Source of the DNA: JADLDB01 sp040755835 | Lineage (GTDB): Bacteria > Myxococcota > Myxococcia > Myxococcales > Myxococcaceae | Length of the DNA stretch: 64,000 nt | NCBI GenBank assembly: GCA_040755835.1 | Contig: JBFMAB010000012.1 | Coordinates: 62,001-126,000, forward strand | Direction of reading: 5' to 3' | Shown here: positions 37,410-47,577 of the stretch, in pieces | How positions within the stretch are numbered: position 1 is the stretch's first letter | Layout: each line of letters begins with the position of its first letter | The notes under the pieces: model-generated | Told to the model about the DNA's origin: nothing | Seen by the model: only the letters and a program-made list of their open reading frames with translations | Database searches by the model: none | Made by a program: the position numbers and the translations under genes

Positions 37410-38294
37410 GTGACGCCCAGCGAACTGAAGGTCGAACACCACTTCGTCGAGCTACCCGGCTTGCGCCTGCACTACGTCGAGGCCGGAGAGGGGCCGACGG
37501 TGGTGTTGTTGCACGGCTTCCCCGAGAGCTGGTGGTCGTGGCGCTACCAGCTACCGGCGCTGGCCGCCGCGGGCTTCCGCGCCATCGCACCGGATCTGCG
37601 CGGCTACGGCGAGACGGACAAGCGCGGGCCGTTCGATCTCGACACCGTGTGCGGTGACGTCTGCAATCTGGTGGTGGCGCTCGGCGGCGAGAAGCGCGTG
37701 AAGGTGGTGGGCCACGACTGGGGCGGCGCGACCGCGTGGCACCTCGCGTCGAAGCGGCCGGAGTTCTGCGAACGGCTGGCGGTGCTGAACTGCCCTCACC
37801 CGGCGCTGATGCGCGAGCGGTTGCTGCTCCGCCCGTCGTGGAGGCAGATCAAGAAGAGTTGGTACATGTTCTTCTTCCAGCTGCCGTTCCTGCCCGAGTA
37901 CCTGCTGACGCGGGACGACGGCGCCGAGGTGGTGAAGCAGCTGCGCGGCGCGGCGGTCGATCGGTCGCACTTCTCCGAGGCCGAGTTGAAGCCATTCCGC
38001 GACGCCATCCAGCGGCCGGGAGCCGCCAGCGCCATGGTGGGCTGGTACCGCGCGGCGATCCGCGACGGGCTGCGCCACCCCTTCACGGCGCCGCGCTACC
38101 CGAAGATCACCGTCGACTCGATGCTCATCTGGGGCAAGGACGACGTGGCGCTCGACTATGACGTCCTGGTGCCGGGCACCGAGCGGTACGTACGGCACCT
38201 CGACGTCCAGACTCTCGACGGATGCGGGCACTTCGTTCAGTCCGAGCGGCCCGATGAGGTGAATCGGCTGCTCATCGGCTTCCTGAAACGCTGA
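37410..38294 (+). CDS. Alpha/beta hydrolase, epoxide-hydrolase/haloalkane-dehalogenase type
   Basis: This 294-residue hydrolase has the nucleophile Asp in VGHDWGGATAW, the oxyanion motif LLHGFPESWWSW, the acid Asp in WGKDDVALD and the His in CGHFVQSERP. The cap domain covers about residues 130-210. An Asp nucleophile rather than Ser points to epoxide hydrolases or dehalogenases; HGFPESW is typical of the former. The start was set at GTG 37410; the TTG at 37380 is possible. It ends 4 nt from the convergent tsaE gene. Confidence 0.85.
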   Translation: MTPSELKVEHHFVELPGLRLHYVEAGEGPTVVLLHGFPESWWSWRYQLPALAAAGFRAIAPDLRGYGETDKRGPFDLDTVCGDVCNLVVALGGEKRVKVVGHDWGGATAWHLASKRPEFCERLAVLNCPHPALMRERLLLRPSWRQIKKSWYMFFFQLPFLPEYLLTRDDGAEVVKQLRGAAVDRSHFSEAELKPFRDAIQRPGAASAMVGWYRAAIRDGLRHPFTAPRYPKITVDSMLIWGKDDVALDYDVLVPGTERYVRHLDVQTLDGCGHFVQSERPDEVNRLLIGFLKR

Positions 38295-38298
38295 CCGT

Positions 38299-38763
38299 TC
38301 AGGCAGCGAGCCAGCGGAAGAGCAGGGCCTCGCTCGCGGGCCCGGTGCTCTCCACGACGACGCGCCGGCGCTCAGGCTCGACAACCACCAGGGTGACGCG
38401 CAGCGCGTCCACGGGGGCCGCGCTCGGGATGTGGTCGATCCACTCCACGAGCCACGCCCCCTCCGTCTCGAGGAGATCGAAATACCCGGTCGCGTACAGC
38501 TCGTCCTCGCTCGTCAGCCGGTAGAGATCCGCGTGATGCAGCGTGAGCCGCCCCCGGTAGGACTGGACGATCGAGTACGTCGGGCTCGAGACGTCGTCGA
38601 GCGGCACGCCGGCGCCGTCGGCCACGCCGCGTGAGAAGAGCGTCTTCCCGGCGCCCAGCTGGCCCGTGAGTCCGACGAAGTCGCGCGGCTGCAGCGCCTC
38701 TCCGAGCCGCTTGCCCAGCGCGAACGTCTCCTCGGGCGAGGCCGTCTCGACGGTCCGCTCCAT
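38299..38763 (-). CDS. tsaE: tRNA threonylcarbamoyladenosine biosynthesis ATPase TsaE
   Basis: This 154-residue P-loop ATPase is a partner of TsaD-TsaB in making t6A37 on tRNAs that decode ANN codons. Walker A GQLGAGKTLFSRGV and the TsaE-specific VSSPTYSIVQSY and HHADLYRLTSEDEL motifs are seen, followed by LVEWIDH. The ATG at 38763 overlaps the nnr stop by 1 nt (TGATG). nnr-tsaE adjacency is widespread in bacteria. Confidence 0.94.
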   Translation of the reverse strand: MERTVETASPEETFALGKRLGEALQPRDFVGLTGQLGAGKTLFSRGVADGAGVPLDDVSSPTYSIVQSYRGRLTLHHADLYRLTSEDELYATGYFDLLETEGAWLVEWIDHIPSAAPVDALRVTLVVVEPERRRVVVESTGPASEALLFRWLAA

Positions 38764-40292
38764 CACCGCCCCCAGCGCACCCACACCTCGCCCAGGCCGT
38801 CGAGGAGATCGGAGGCCACCAGACCTGCCAGGCCGCGCCGCTGCGCCGCGAGATCGCCGGCGAGGCCGTGCGCGAAGCAGCCGGTCACCGCCGCGTCCTC
38901 GCTGGACAGCCCTTGCGCGAGGAGTGCGCCGCAGAGGCCCGCCAGCACGTCGCCGGTGCCGCCGGTCGCCATCCCTGCGTTGCCGGTGGGATTCAGGAAC
39001 ACCGTTCCGTCTTCGCGGGCGATCGCCGTGCGCGCGCCCTTGAGGGCGACGACGACCTGCGTCTCCTGAGCCAGCCGGCGCGCCACGCCCACGCGATCGC
39101 GCTGCACGTCCGAGATCTGCAGGCCGAGCAGCCGCGCCATCTCGCCGGGGTGCGGCGTGAGCAGCAGATCCCCCTTCGCCCGCTTCAGCACCTCGAGCTG
39201 TCCGGCGAGCGCGTTGAGCGCGTCCGCGTCCAGCACGCAGGGGATCTCCAACTCTTCGAGGAACGCCGCGAGCAGCTTCCCCGTCTCCTCGCCGCGCGAG
39301 ATGCCCGGGCCGATCACCACGGCCGTCTTGTCGTCGGCGGCGTCGAGCAGCGCGTTGAGATCGGCGAGGCCCAACGGCCCGCTGTTGACCAGCTCCACGC
39401 CCATCAGCTCGGGCGCGTGCTGCATCACCGGCGTGAGCGCCTCGGGGCGCGTGGCGACCGTCACCAGCCCCGCCCCGCCCCGCAGCGCGCCGAGGCCCGC
39501 GAGCGCCGCTGCGCCCGTCTTCCCCCAGCTGCCGGCGACGACGAGGACGTGGCCGAAGGTGCCCTTGTGTGCGTCCGCCCGCCGCTCGGGGAGTCGCCCG
39601 CGGACGTCGGACTCCTCCAGCACGTACACCGCCGGCTCCTGCAGCACCGAGAGCGCCGCCTTCGGGATGCCGATGTCCACCAGCTCGAGGGCGCCGCAGC
39701 GGCTCGCGCCCGGCTCGGTCGCCTGGCCGATCTTCAGGAAGCCGAAGGCCGTCGTCGCGTCCGCCGTCACGCACGGCGCGAGCGCGGCCCCGGTGTCGCT
39801 CTGCAGCCCCGACGGGAGATCCGCCGCCACCACCTTCGCGCCCGACGCGCGCCACACGGAGATGCGGCCGATCGCGTCGGCGTACTTGCCCTCGGGCGCG
39901 CGAGAGAGGCCGGTGCCGAGCAGCGCGTCCACCACCACGTCGCCGGGGCCGACCGGCAGATCGTCAGCCACCCGCTCGATCGCCACGCCACAGGCTCTGA
40001 GCGCCCTCGCGTTGCGCGCGGGCTCGCCCTCGAGCGCCTCCGCGAGGCCCATCAGCTCGACGTGCACCGTGCGGCCCAGCGCGTGGAGCGCCCGCGCCGC
40101 CACCAGCCCGTCGCCGCCGTTGTTCCCCATGCCGCACAGCACGAGGAAGCGCCCCTGCGGTCCGGCGAGCGCCAACGCCGTCCTCGCGAGCGCCTGCCCC
40201 GCGTTCTCCATGAGGACGCCCGACGGCACGCCGTGCTCGGCCGCCGCCGCGTCCACCGCCCGCATCTCCGCCGCGGTCAGCGCCCGCCTCAC
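38763..40292 (-). CDS. nnr: Bifunctional NAD(P)HX epimerase / ADP- or ATP-dependent dehydratase
   Basis: This 509-residue repair enzyme restores hydrated NADH and NADPH. The N-terminal epimerase half (about 1-215) has LVLCGMGNNGGDGLVAARAL and DALLGTGL. The C-terminal ribokinase-like dehydratase half (about 230-509) has LVVAGSWGKTGAAALAG, DADALNAL and GNAGMATGGTGDVLAGL. The start is a GTG that overlaps the pdxJ stop (GTGA). Fusion of both activities is normal in bacteria. Confidence 0.95.
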   Translation of the reverse strand: MRRALTAAEMRAVDAAAAEHGVPSGVLMENAGQALARTALALAGPQGRFLVLCGMGNNGGDGLVAARALHALGRTVHVELMGLAEALEGEPARNARALRACGVAIERVADDLPVGPGDVVVDALLGTGLSRAPEGKYADAIGRISVWRASGAKVVAADLPSGLQSDTGAALAPCVTADATTAFGFLKIGQATEPGASRCGALELVDIGIPKAALSVLQEPAVYVLEESDVRGRLPERRADAHKGTFGHVLVVAGSWGKTGAAALAGLGALRGGAGLVTVATRPEALTPVMQHAPELMGVELVNSGPLGLADLNALLDAADDKTAVVIGPGISRGEETGKLLAAFLEELEIPCVLDADALNALAGQLEVLKRAKGDLLLTPHPGEMARLLGLQISDVQRDRVGVARRLAQETQVVVALKGARTAIAREDGTVFLNPTGNAGMATGGTGDVLAGLCGALLAQGLSSEDAAVTGCFAHGLAGDLAAQRRGLAGLVASDLLDGLGEVWVRWGR

Positions 40293-41011
40293 GGATTCCT
40301 CATGAGCTCCACCATCTCCCGCACCGCGCGGTCGAAGCCGACCATGACGGCGCGAGCGACGATGGCGTGGCCGATGTTCAGCTCGTCGATCTCCTCGATG
40401 CGGGCGATGGGCCGCACGTTGTCGTAGTTGAGCCCGTGGCCGGCGGCGCAGCCCAGCCCCAGCTTCACGGCAGCCTTCGACGCGTCGACGATGCGGCCCA
40501 ACTCGCGCAAGCGCTCCTTCTCGGTGCGCGCCTCGCAGTACCGGCCGGTGTGCAGCTCCACGCGGTCCGCGCTCACCTTGTGGGCGGCCTTCACCTGGTC
40601 GATGTCGGGGTCGATGAAGAGCGAGACGACCATGTCTCCGTCCTTCAGGTTCTTCACGACCTTCGACACCAGATCCTTCTGCGCGTTGACGTCGAGGCCG
40701 CCTTCGGTGGTGACCTCCTCGCGGCGCTCGGGCACCAGCGTGGCCATGTCCGGCTTGTACTCGTAGGCGATCTTCACCATCTCCTGCGTCGCGGCCATCT
40801 CGAGGTTCAGCAGTGACTGTACGGTCTCGCGCAGCACGCGCAGATCGCGGTCCTGGATGTGCCGGCGATCTTCCCTGAGGTGAATGGTGATCTGCTCGGC
40901 GCCGGCCAACTCCGCGATGCCGGCGGCGGTGACCGGGTCCGGGTAGGTCGCCTTGCGCGCCTGGCGCAGCGTGGCGACGTGATCGACGTTCACTCCGAGG
41001 CGCTGGGTCAT
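40289..41011 (-). CDS. pdxJ: Pyridoxine 5'-phosphate synthase
   Basis: This 240-residue TIM barrel forms pyridoxine 5'-phosphate from 1-deoxyxylulose 5-phosphate and 3-amino-2-oxopropyl phosphate. Family motifs are LGVNVDHVATLRQAR (N-terminus), ITIHLREDRRHI with the catalytic Arg/His, TTEGGLDV and GCAAGHGLNYDNV with the phosphate-binding Gly/His. It overlaps nnr (GTGA). In related genomes acpS lies between pdxJ and nnr; here the two are fused head to tail and acpS is missing. Confidence 0.96.
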   Translation of the reverse strand: MTQRLGVNVDHVATLRQARKATYPDPVTAAGIAELAGAEQITIHLREDRRHIQDRDLRVLRETVQSLLNLEMAATQEMVKIAYEYKPDMATLVPERREEVTTEGGLDVNAQKDLVSKVVKNLKDGDMVVSLFIDPDIDQVKAAHKVSADRVELHTGRYCEARTEKERLRELGRIVDASKAAVKLGLGCAAGHGLNYDNVRPIARIEEIDELNIGHAIVARAVMVGFDRAVREMVELMRNP

Positions 41012-41068
41012 GGGCCGGGTTGTACCGCCGAACGGCCGCGCCGTCGCGGAATCACCCCGGCTCGCGCG

Positions 41069-41830
41069 TCAGGCGTGCACGGCCTCGAAGACGGCCTCCG
41101 GCGCCTCCTCGGGGATGCAGTGGCCGACATCGGGCAGCACCGTGAACGAGGCGCCGAGCGCCCGCGCCAGCTGCTCGCCCTGCACCGAAGAGACGAGGCG
41201 ATCCTTCTCGCCCCACAGCACGCGCCGCGGGTAACGCGCCGCGGCGATCGTCTCGAACTCCGCGCGGAACCGGCCGACGGATCGAAGCGCCTCGAGCATG
41301 CCCTCCGAGAAGCCCTCGGCCTTCGTGGCTTCTTCGTAGAGTTCGAGGTGATGCCCCTGCGGCTGCGACTTCGGCCCCCAGATCATCTGGAGGTAGCCGC
41401 GCAGCGCGGGCCGCCACACCGGCATCTTGCCGAACCACGCGGCGGTCAGATCCATCATCGGGTTGTGGAGCAGCAGCTTGAGCTCCGTCGGCAACCCGAG
41501 CGCCGGCGTGCTGGCCACCGTCAGCCCGTCCACCCGGTCGCCGTACGTCGCCGCCGCGTGCAGCGCCACCAGCCCGCCGAAGCTGTGGCCGAACAGGTGG
41601 AAGCGCTCGACCCCGCGCGTGCCGAGGAAGCGGACGAGCGCGTCGCCGATCGCCTGCGGCGTGGAATCGGCCCAGTGCCGCGAGCGGCCGGTGCGTGGGA
41701 GATCGACCGAGATGAGGCGCCGGCGCCCGCGCCGCTCGAAGAGCGGATCGAAGACGCGGCTCGAGGCGCCCAGCCCATGCACCAGCACGATCGGGTGGCC
41801 AAGGCCTTCGTCTCGGAAGTACAACGGCAT
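41069..41830 (-). CDS. Alpha/beta hydrolase, Ser-nucleophile type
   Basis: This 253-residue hydrolase has the elbow FGHSFGGLVAL, the oxyanion motif VLVHGLGASS, an acid in WGEKDRLV and a His in PDVGHCIPEEAP, all in order. It resembles carboxylesterases or meta-cleavage hydrolases; the substrate is unknown. Placed 10 nt after glmM and 57 nt before pdxJ, it is an insertion in an otherwise conserved housekeeping order. Confidence 0.85.
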   Translation of the reverse strand: MPLYFRDEGLGHPIVLVHGLGASSRVFDPLFERRGRRRLISVDLPRTGRSRHWADSTPQAIGDALVRFLGTRGVERFHLFGHSFGGLVALHAAATYGDRVDGLTVASTPALGLPTELKLLLHNPMMDLTAAWFGKMPVWRPALRGYLQMIWGPKSQPQGHHLELYEEATKAEGFSEGMLEALRSVGRFRAEFETIAAARYPRRVLWGEKDRLVSSVQGEQLARALGASFTVLPDVGHCIPEEAPEAVFEAVHA

Positions 41831-41840
41831 GGGACGGCTT

Positions 41841-43223
41841 TCAGCCGAGCGCGCGCTGGAGCGACGCGCCGATCTCCTCGGCGTACTGGCGGATCTTCTT
41901 CGCGTCCGGGCCTTCGACCAGCACGCGCACCTTCGCCTCGGTGCCCGAGTAGCGGACCAGCACGCGCCCGTCCTTGCCCAGCTTCTTCTCGACGGCGCGG
42001 ATCGTCCTGGTGGGCTCGATGAGGTGCGCGAGGTCCCGCTTCTCCTTCACCGGGAAGTTCAGGAGGATCTGGGGCGAGGGCTGGAAAATCTTCGTCAGCT
42101 CGCTCAGCGGCTTTCCCTGGCGCGCCATGACCGCCAGCACCTGCAGCGCGGCCAGCGTGCCGTCGCCGGTGGTGGCGTGATCCATGAACACCAGATGGCC
42201 GGACTGCTCGCCGCCCAGGCTGTACCCGTGCCTGCGGAGCTCCTCGACGACGTAGCGGTCGCCCACCCTGGTGCGCACCACCTTGACGCCCCACTTCGCC
42301 ACCGCGCGCTCGAGGCCGACGTTGCTCATCACCGTGGAGACGAGCGTGTTCTTCTTGAGCTCCTTCCGCTCGGCGAGCTCGCCGGTGCAGATCGCCATGA
42401 TCGCGTCGCCGTCGATCACCTGCCCCTTCTCGTCGACGACGATGAGGCGATCCGCGTCACCGTCGAGCGCGATGCCCAGGTGCGCCTTGTGCTTGAGCAC
42501 CGCTTTCTGGAGGTTCTCCGGGTGCAGCGCGCCGCACTTGTGGTTGATGTTCTTCCCGTCGGGCGAGACGCCCAGGGGGATCACCTTCGCGCCCAGCTCG
42601 CGCAGCACCGCCGGCGCCACCTTGTAGGCGGCGCCGTTCGCGCAGTCGACGACCAGCGTCAGCCCGTCCAGCGTCAGCTCCCGGGGGAACGACGCCTTGA
42701 CCTGGGCGATGTAGCGGCCGGGCGCGTCGTCGAGGCGCACGGCGCCGCCGATCTTCGTGGCGGTGGGCCGCAGCGAGTCGAGCGCCTTCTCGAAGATGAG
42801 CGACTCGATCTTCGACTCCGTCTCGTCGGGCAGCTTGAAGCCGTCGCGCCAGAAGAACTTGATGCCGTTGTCCTGGTACGGGTTGTGGCTGGCGGAGATG
42901 ACCGCGCCCGCGTCCGCGCGCATCGACGAGGTGAGGAGCGCGATCGCCGGCGTCGGCAGCGGGCCGACGAGCTCGACGTCGACGCCCATGGACATGATGC
43001 CCGACGCCAGCGCCTGCTCGAGCATGTAGCCGGAGAGGCGCGTGTCCTTGCCGATCACCACGCGGTGGCGGTGCGGGCCGTTGCGGATCAGGAAGGCGAG
43101 CGCGCGGCCGAGCTGCATCGCGATCTCCACCGTCATCGGGAAGACGTTGGCGACGCCGCGGACGCCGTCGGTGCCGAAGAGCTTCGGGTGGGTGGTGCCG
43201 TTGGGGGAATTCGAGTCCGACAT
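41841..43223 (-). CDS. glmM: Phosphoglucosamine mutase
   Basis: This 460-residue alpha-D-phosphohexomutase turns glucosamine-6-phosphate into glucosamine-1-phosphate for peptidoglycan and LPS. The phosphoserine loop ISASHNPYQDNG places the catalytic Ser at 112; LALDGDADR binds the metal and VRYSGTEAKVR the phosphate. KLFGTDGVRG opens domain 1. Length and motifs match GlmM rather than phosphomannomutase. The gene follows a cassette where cdaA-cdaR normally sit. Confidence 0.95.
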   Translation of the reverse strand: MSDSNSPNGTTHPKLFGTDGVRGVANVFPMTVEIAMQLGRALAFLIRNGPHRHRVVIGKDTRLSGYMLEQALASGIMSMGVDVELVGPLPTPAIALLTSSMRADAGAVISASHNPYQDNGIKFFWRDGFKLPDETESKIESLIFEKALDSLRPTATKIGGAVRLDDAPGRYIAQVKASFPRELTLDGLTLVVDCANGAAYKVAPAVLRELGAKVIPLGVSPDGKNINHKCGALHPENLQKAVLKHKAHLGIALDGDADRLIVVDEKGQVIDGDAIMAICTGELAERKELKKNTLVSTVMSNVGLERAVAKWGVKVVRTRVGDRYVVEELRRHGYSLGGEQSGHLVFMDHATTGDGTLAALQVLAVMARQGKPLSELTKIFQPSPQILLNFPVKEKRDLAHLIEPTRTIRAVEKKLGKDGRVLVRYSGTEAKVRVLVEGPDAKKIRQYAEEIGASLQRALG

Positions 43224-43233
43224 GCGGCGGCTT

Positions 43234-43650
43234 CTACAGGAGGCGCCCCGGCGTGGCGATCACGAGTTCGGGCCAACAGCGCTGCAATGCGAGCAGCGCC
43301 GCCCGCGAGCGCTCCCAGCGAACCAGGCCCGCCGCAGCCTCGACCAGTCCCAGGACCTCTACCGGCGCCGTCGTGTTGCGCTCGAAGGACGTGGGCACCC
43401 CGGCGATCCAGAAGGTGAAGGAGCACGGCAGCCCGTCCAACATCAGGCTCGGAGGCTTCGGAGGGGCCTCGGCTCTGAAGTCCTCGGCGCGAACCGGGAC
43501 GTCGTGGACGGACTCCACCGCGAGGTGGGGACGCACCCGACTTTGGATGGGCTCGAATCCCGCCCGGCCGCTGCGCGCGTTCCAAAAGGCCCACACCGAC
43601 CGGTCGAACGAACGGACCTCCAGGACCGAGCCGTTGTCTGCCGTGGACAA
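43234..43650 (-). CDS. Unknown protein in an accessory cassette (TTG start)
   Basis: I do not recognise this 138-residue protein. It is soluble, with WxFWNARSGRAGF and LDGLPCSFTFWIAG stretches, a Leu/Ala helical C-terminus, and no catalytic motif visible. The frame is closed upstream by a TGA and the only reasonable start is TTG at 43650, weakly supported by a purine-rich stretch; a GTG in VWAFWN would be shorter. It ends 10 nt before glmM. Codon usage and local GC appear lower than in the flanking genes, matching the neighbouring nucleotidyltransferase gene and suggesting transfer. Confidence 0.55.
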   Translation of the reverse strand: MSTADNGSVLEVRSFDRSVWAFWNARSGRAGFEPIQSRVRPHLAVESVHDVPVRAEDFRAEAPPKPPSLMLDGLPCSFTFWIAGVPTSFERNTTAPVEVLGLVEAAAGLVRWERSRAALLALQRCWPELVIATPGRLL

Positions 43651-43669
43651 CGTGATGCAGACCTCGGGG

Positions 43670-43899
43670 CTAAAACGACGGCATCAGGAGCAACTGGACG
43701 GCGCTCGTGGCAGCGGCACAGGATTCCTCGACGGCGGCGAGTTCCAGCTGCGCGCGCAATTCGTCCTGGTAGCTCGTGACGAAGCCGCGGCGTAAAGCGA
43801 ACTGCCTGCACGCCCCAGCGAGTCGCAGACGCGATTGAGCGCGTTCACCTCAGCGAGGCGCGCTGCGATAGCGGCCGGGCTCATGTGGACCGCCTTCAT
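43670..43899 (-). pseudogene. Small helical protein gene with a frameshift
   Basis: Starting at the ATG at 43899, which overlaps the nucleotidyltransferase stop (ATGA), the frame codes for MSPAAIAARLAEVNALNRV and onward, a helical protein, then loses coding character near 43795 and ends at 43684. Coding character (GC-rich third positions) resumes in the frame shifted by -1, giving SYQDELRAQLELAAVEES and ending at a TAG at 43670-43672. Together the parts make one protein of about 75 residues. The break fits a 1-nt insertion, a sequencing error, or less likely a programmed -1 shift. Function is unknown. Confidence 0.5.
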
Positions 43900-44366
43900 T
43901 CCTCGTCCCGTCCTTCGAGCGCCGCAACGTCCGCCTGATCCTTCAGCCTCGACGAAAGCCGCTTCATCGCGACGAGTCCCTCGCGTGACACGACCTGGAG
44001 CGGGCGGCCGCGCCACTCTACGGTCAGCTTCGAGTCCCACGCAGCCTGATAGCTGGCCGAAACACACAGGAGGTCGACGGTGCACGGCACGCCTTCAATG
44101 ATGCGACTTGCCCGATGAAGTGTCTGAGGCGTGCTGGTGCGAACGCCCAACGGAATCGGCCCAGACCGAAGCGTGAAATGTGCGCGCGCCAGCGCCTCAA
44201 ACGCGCTGGGGAGATCTGTGTCGCGAACCAGCAGGTCGATAGCCTTTGTGGCGCGCGGGAACCCGTGGACCGCGAGGGCGAGACCACCGCAGAGCGCGTA
44301 CGGCACGTGTTCCGACGCCAACGCGTCGGTCACGCGCTGGAGCTCTTCCTCGAGATCGACGGCCAC
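43896..44366 (-). CDS. MNT-type nucleotidyltransferase-like protein with altered active-site Asp
   Basis: This 156-residue protein matches the minimal nucleotidyltransferase fold: YALCGGLALAVHGFPRAT is the GG-containing motif I, followed by the place where two Asp residues bind metal. Here the sequence reads K-A-I-D instead of x-D-x-D, so the first Asp is replaced by Ala and activity may be lost. Such proteins often belong to toxin-antitoxin or accessory modules. The GTG at 44366 avoids overlap with folP. Lower GC than neighbours supports acquisition. It is followed by two small ORFs, one frameshifted. Confidence 0.7.
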   Translation of the reverse strand: MAVDLEEELQRVTDALASEHVPYALCGGLALAVHGFPRATKAIDLLVRDTDLPSAFEALARAHFTLRSGPIPLGVRTSTPQTLHRASRIIEGVPCTVDLLCVSASYQAAWDSKLTVEWRGRPLQVVSREGLVAMKRLSSRLKDQADVAALEGRDEE

Positions 44367-44400
44367 GGCCGAATCATCGCACAGGCGCCGCCTCCCGCCT

Positions 44401-45578
44401 TCACTCCCCGAACAGCGAGCCGCCCGCCCTCGCCAGCCGCACCGCGTCGGCCACCGCGAGCGCGTCCTTCGTCTCAACCACGTCGTGTACGCGCACCACG
44501 TTCGCCCCGCACAGCACCGCGGCGATCGCCGCCGACGCCGCGCTGGCCGTCACGCGCTCAGCCGGCGGCTTCCCGCCGGTCAACGCACCGAGGAACGCCT
44601 TCCGGCTCGTCCCGACGAGGATCGGCGCGCCCAGGAGCCGCAATTCACCCAGCCGGCGCAGCAGGTAGAGGTTGTGAGCCGCCGTCTTCCCGAAGCCGAT
44701 GCCGGGATCGACGAGCACCTGGTGGCGCGGCAGGCCGGCGGCCTCGGCCCGCCTCAGGGCGCCTTCGAGGAAGTCGAGCACCTCCCCGACGACGTCGGCG
44801 TAGCTGGGCGCCTGCTGCATCGTCTCCGGCGTGCCCTGCATGTGCATCGCGCAAGCCCCGGCCCCTGCCTTGACCGTCTCCGCCAGCAACGCGTCGTCGC
44901 GGAGCCCGGTGACGTCATTCACCAGCACCGCGCCCGCGGCCAGCGCCGCCTTCGCCACCGCCGCCCGCGAGGTGTCGATGGACAGCGACACGCCCGGGAC
45001 CGCCTTCGTGAGCCGCTCGAGGACCGGCAGCACGCGGTCCAACTCTTCCTGCTCGCTGACCGGCTTCGCCCCGGGCCGCGTGGACTGCCCGCCGACGTCG
45101 AGGAGGTCCGCGCCCGCCTTGACAAGCGCGACACCGTGCGCCTCGGCGGCCGCTGGATCGAGGAACCTCCCGCCGTCGGAGAAGGAGTCGGGCGTCACGT
45201 TCAGCACGCCCATGATGTAGGTGCGGCTACCCCAGTCGAAGTGCTTCTCGCCCCACTCCGCCGCCGGGAGCGGCACCACCGAGACCTCGAGGCGGCTCAA
45301 CGCCTCGGACAGCGCCGGCTGCTCCTTCAGCTGCGCGCACCAGCCCTGCACCGAAGAGCGCGAGTAGCGGATGATCGCGGTGTCGCGGCTCCCGCCGATC
45401 CACGCGGCGTCCACCACGTCGGCCAGCGCCTCACGAGACGGCTCGTCGAGGCCGGTGACGATCGCCACGCGCTCCAGGCCGCCGGCGACCAGCCCGCGCT
45501 CTGCCCCGGACAACCCCGTCCGCGCCAGCAGCGGGTGGGCCTCCAACGCGCCGTCGAGCGACAGCGGCCGGGCCCAGA

Positions 45579-45582
<4 letters not shown>
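44401..45582 (-). CDS. folP: Dihydropteroate synthase with an N-terminal extension
   Basis: This enzyme joins p-aminobenzoate with dihydropterin pyrophosphate in folate synthesis and is the sulfonamide target. MGVLNVTPDSFSDGGRFLDP and GADLLDVGGQSTRPGA are the two family signatures; LVNDVTGL, DPGIGFGKT and GTSRKAFLG follow. At 393 residues it is about 110 longer than typical enzymes because of an N-terminal segment of unknown role. It starts with GTG at 45582, overlapping the ftsH stop (GTGA). tilS-ftsH-folP is a conserved order. Confidence 0.93.
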
Positions 45583-47495
<1,913 letters not shown>

Positions 47496-47577
47496 GGGAT
47501 TCCTTCGGAGCGGTGGCGGAGACGTCTTCCTTATAACCCACCGGCTTGCCCCGTGCCCGCGGGGAAAGCATGAACTT

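Noticed and set aside
43253..43795. + strand frame opposite the cassette
   Set aside because: Ser/Arg/Thr-rich composition typical of a shadow frame; the - strand frames have better coding character.
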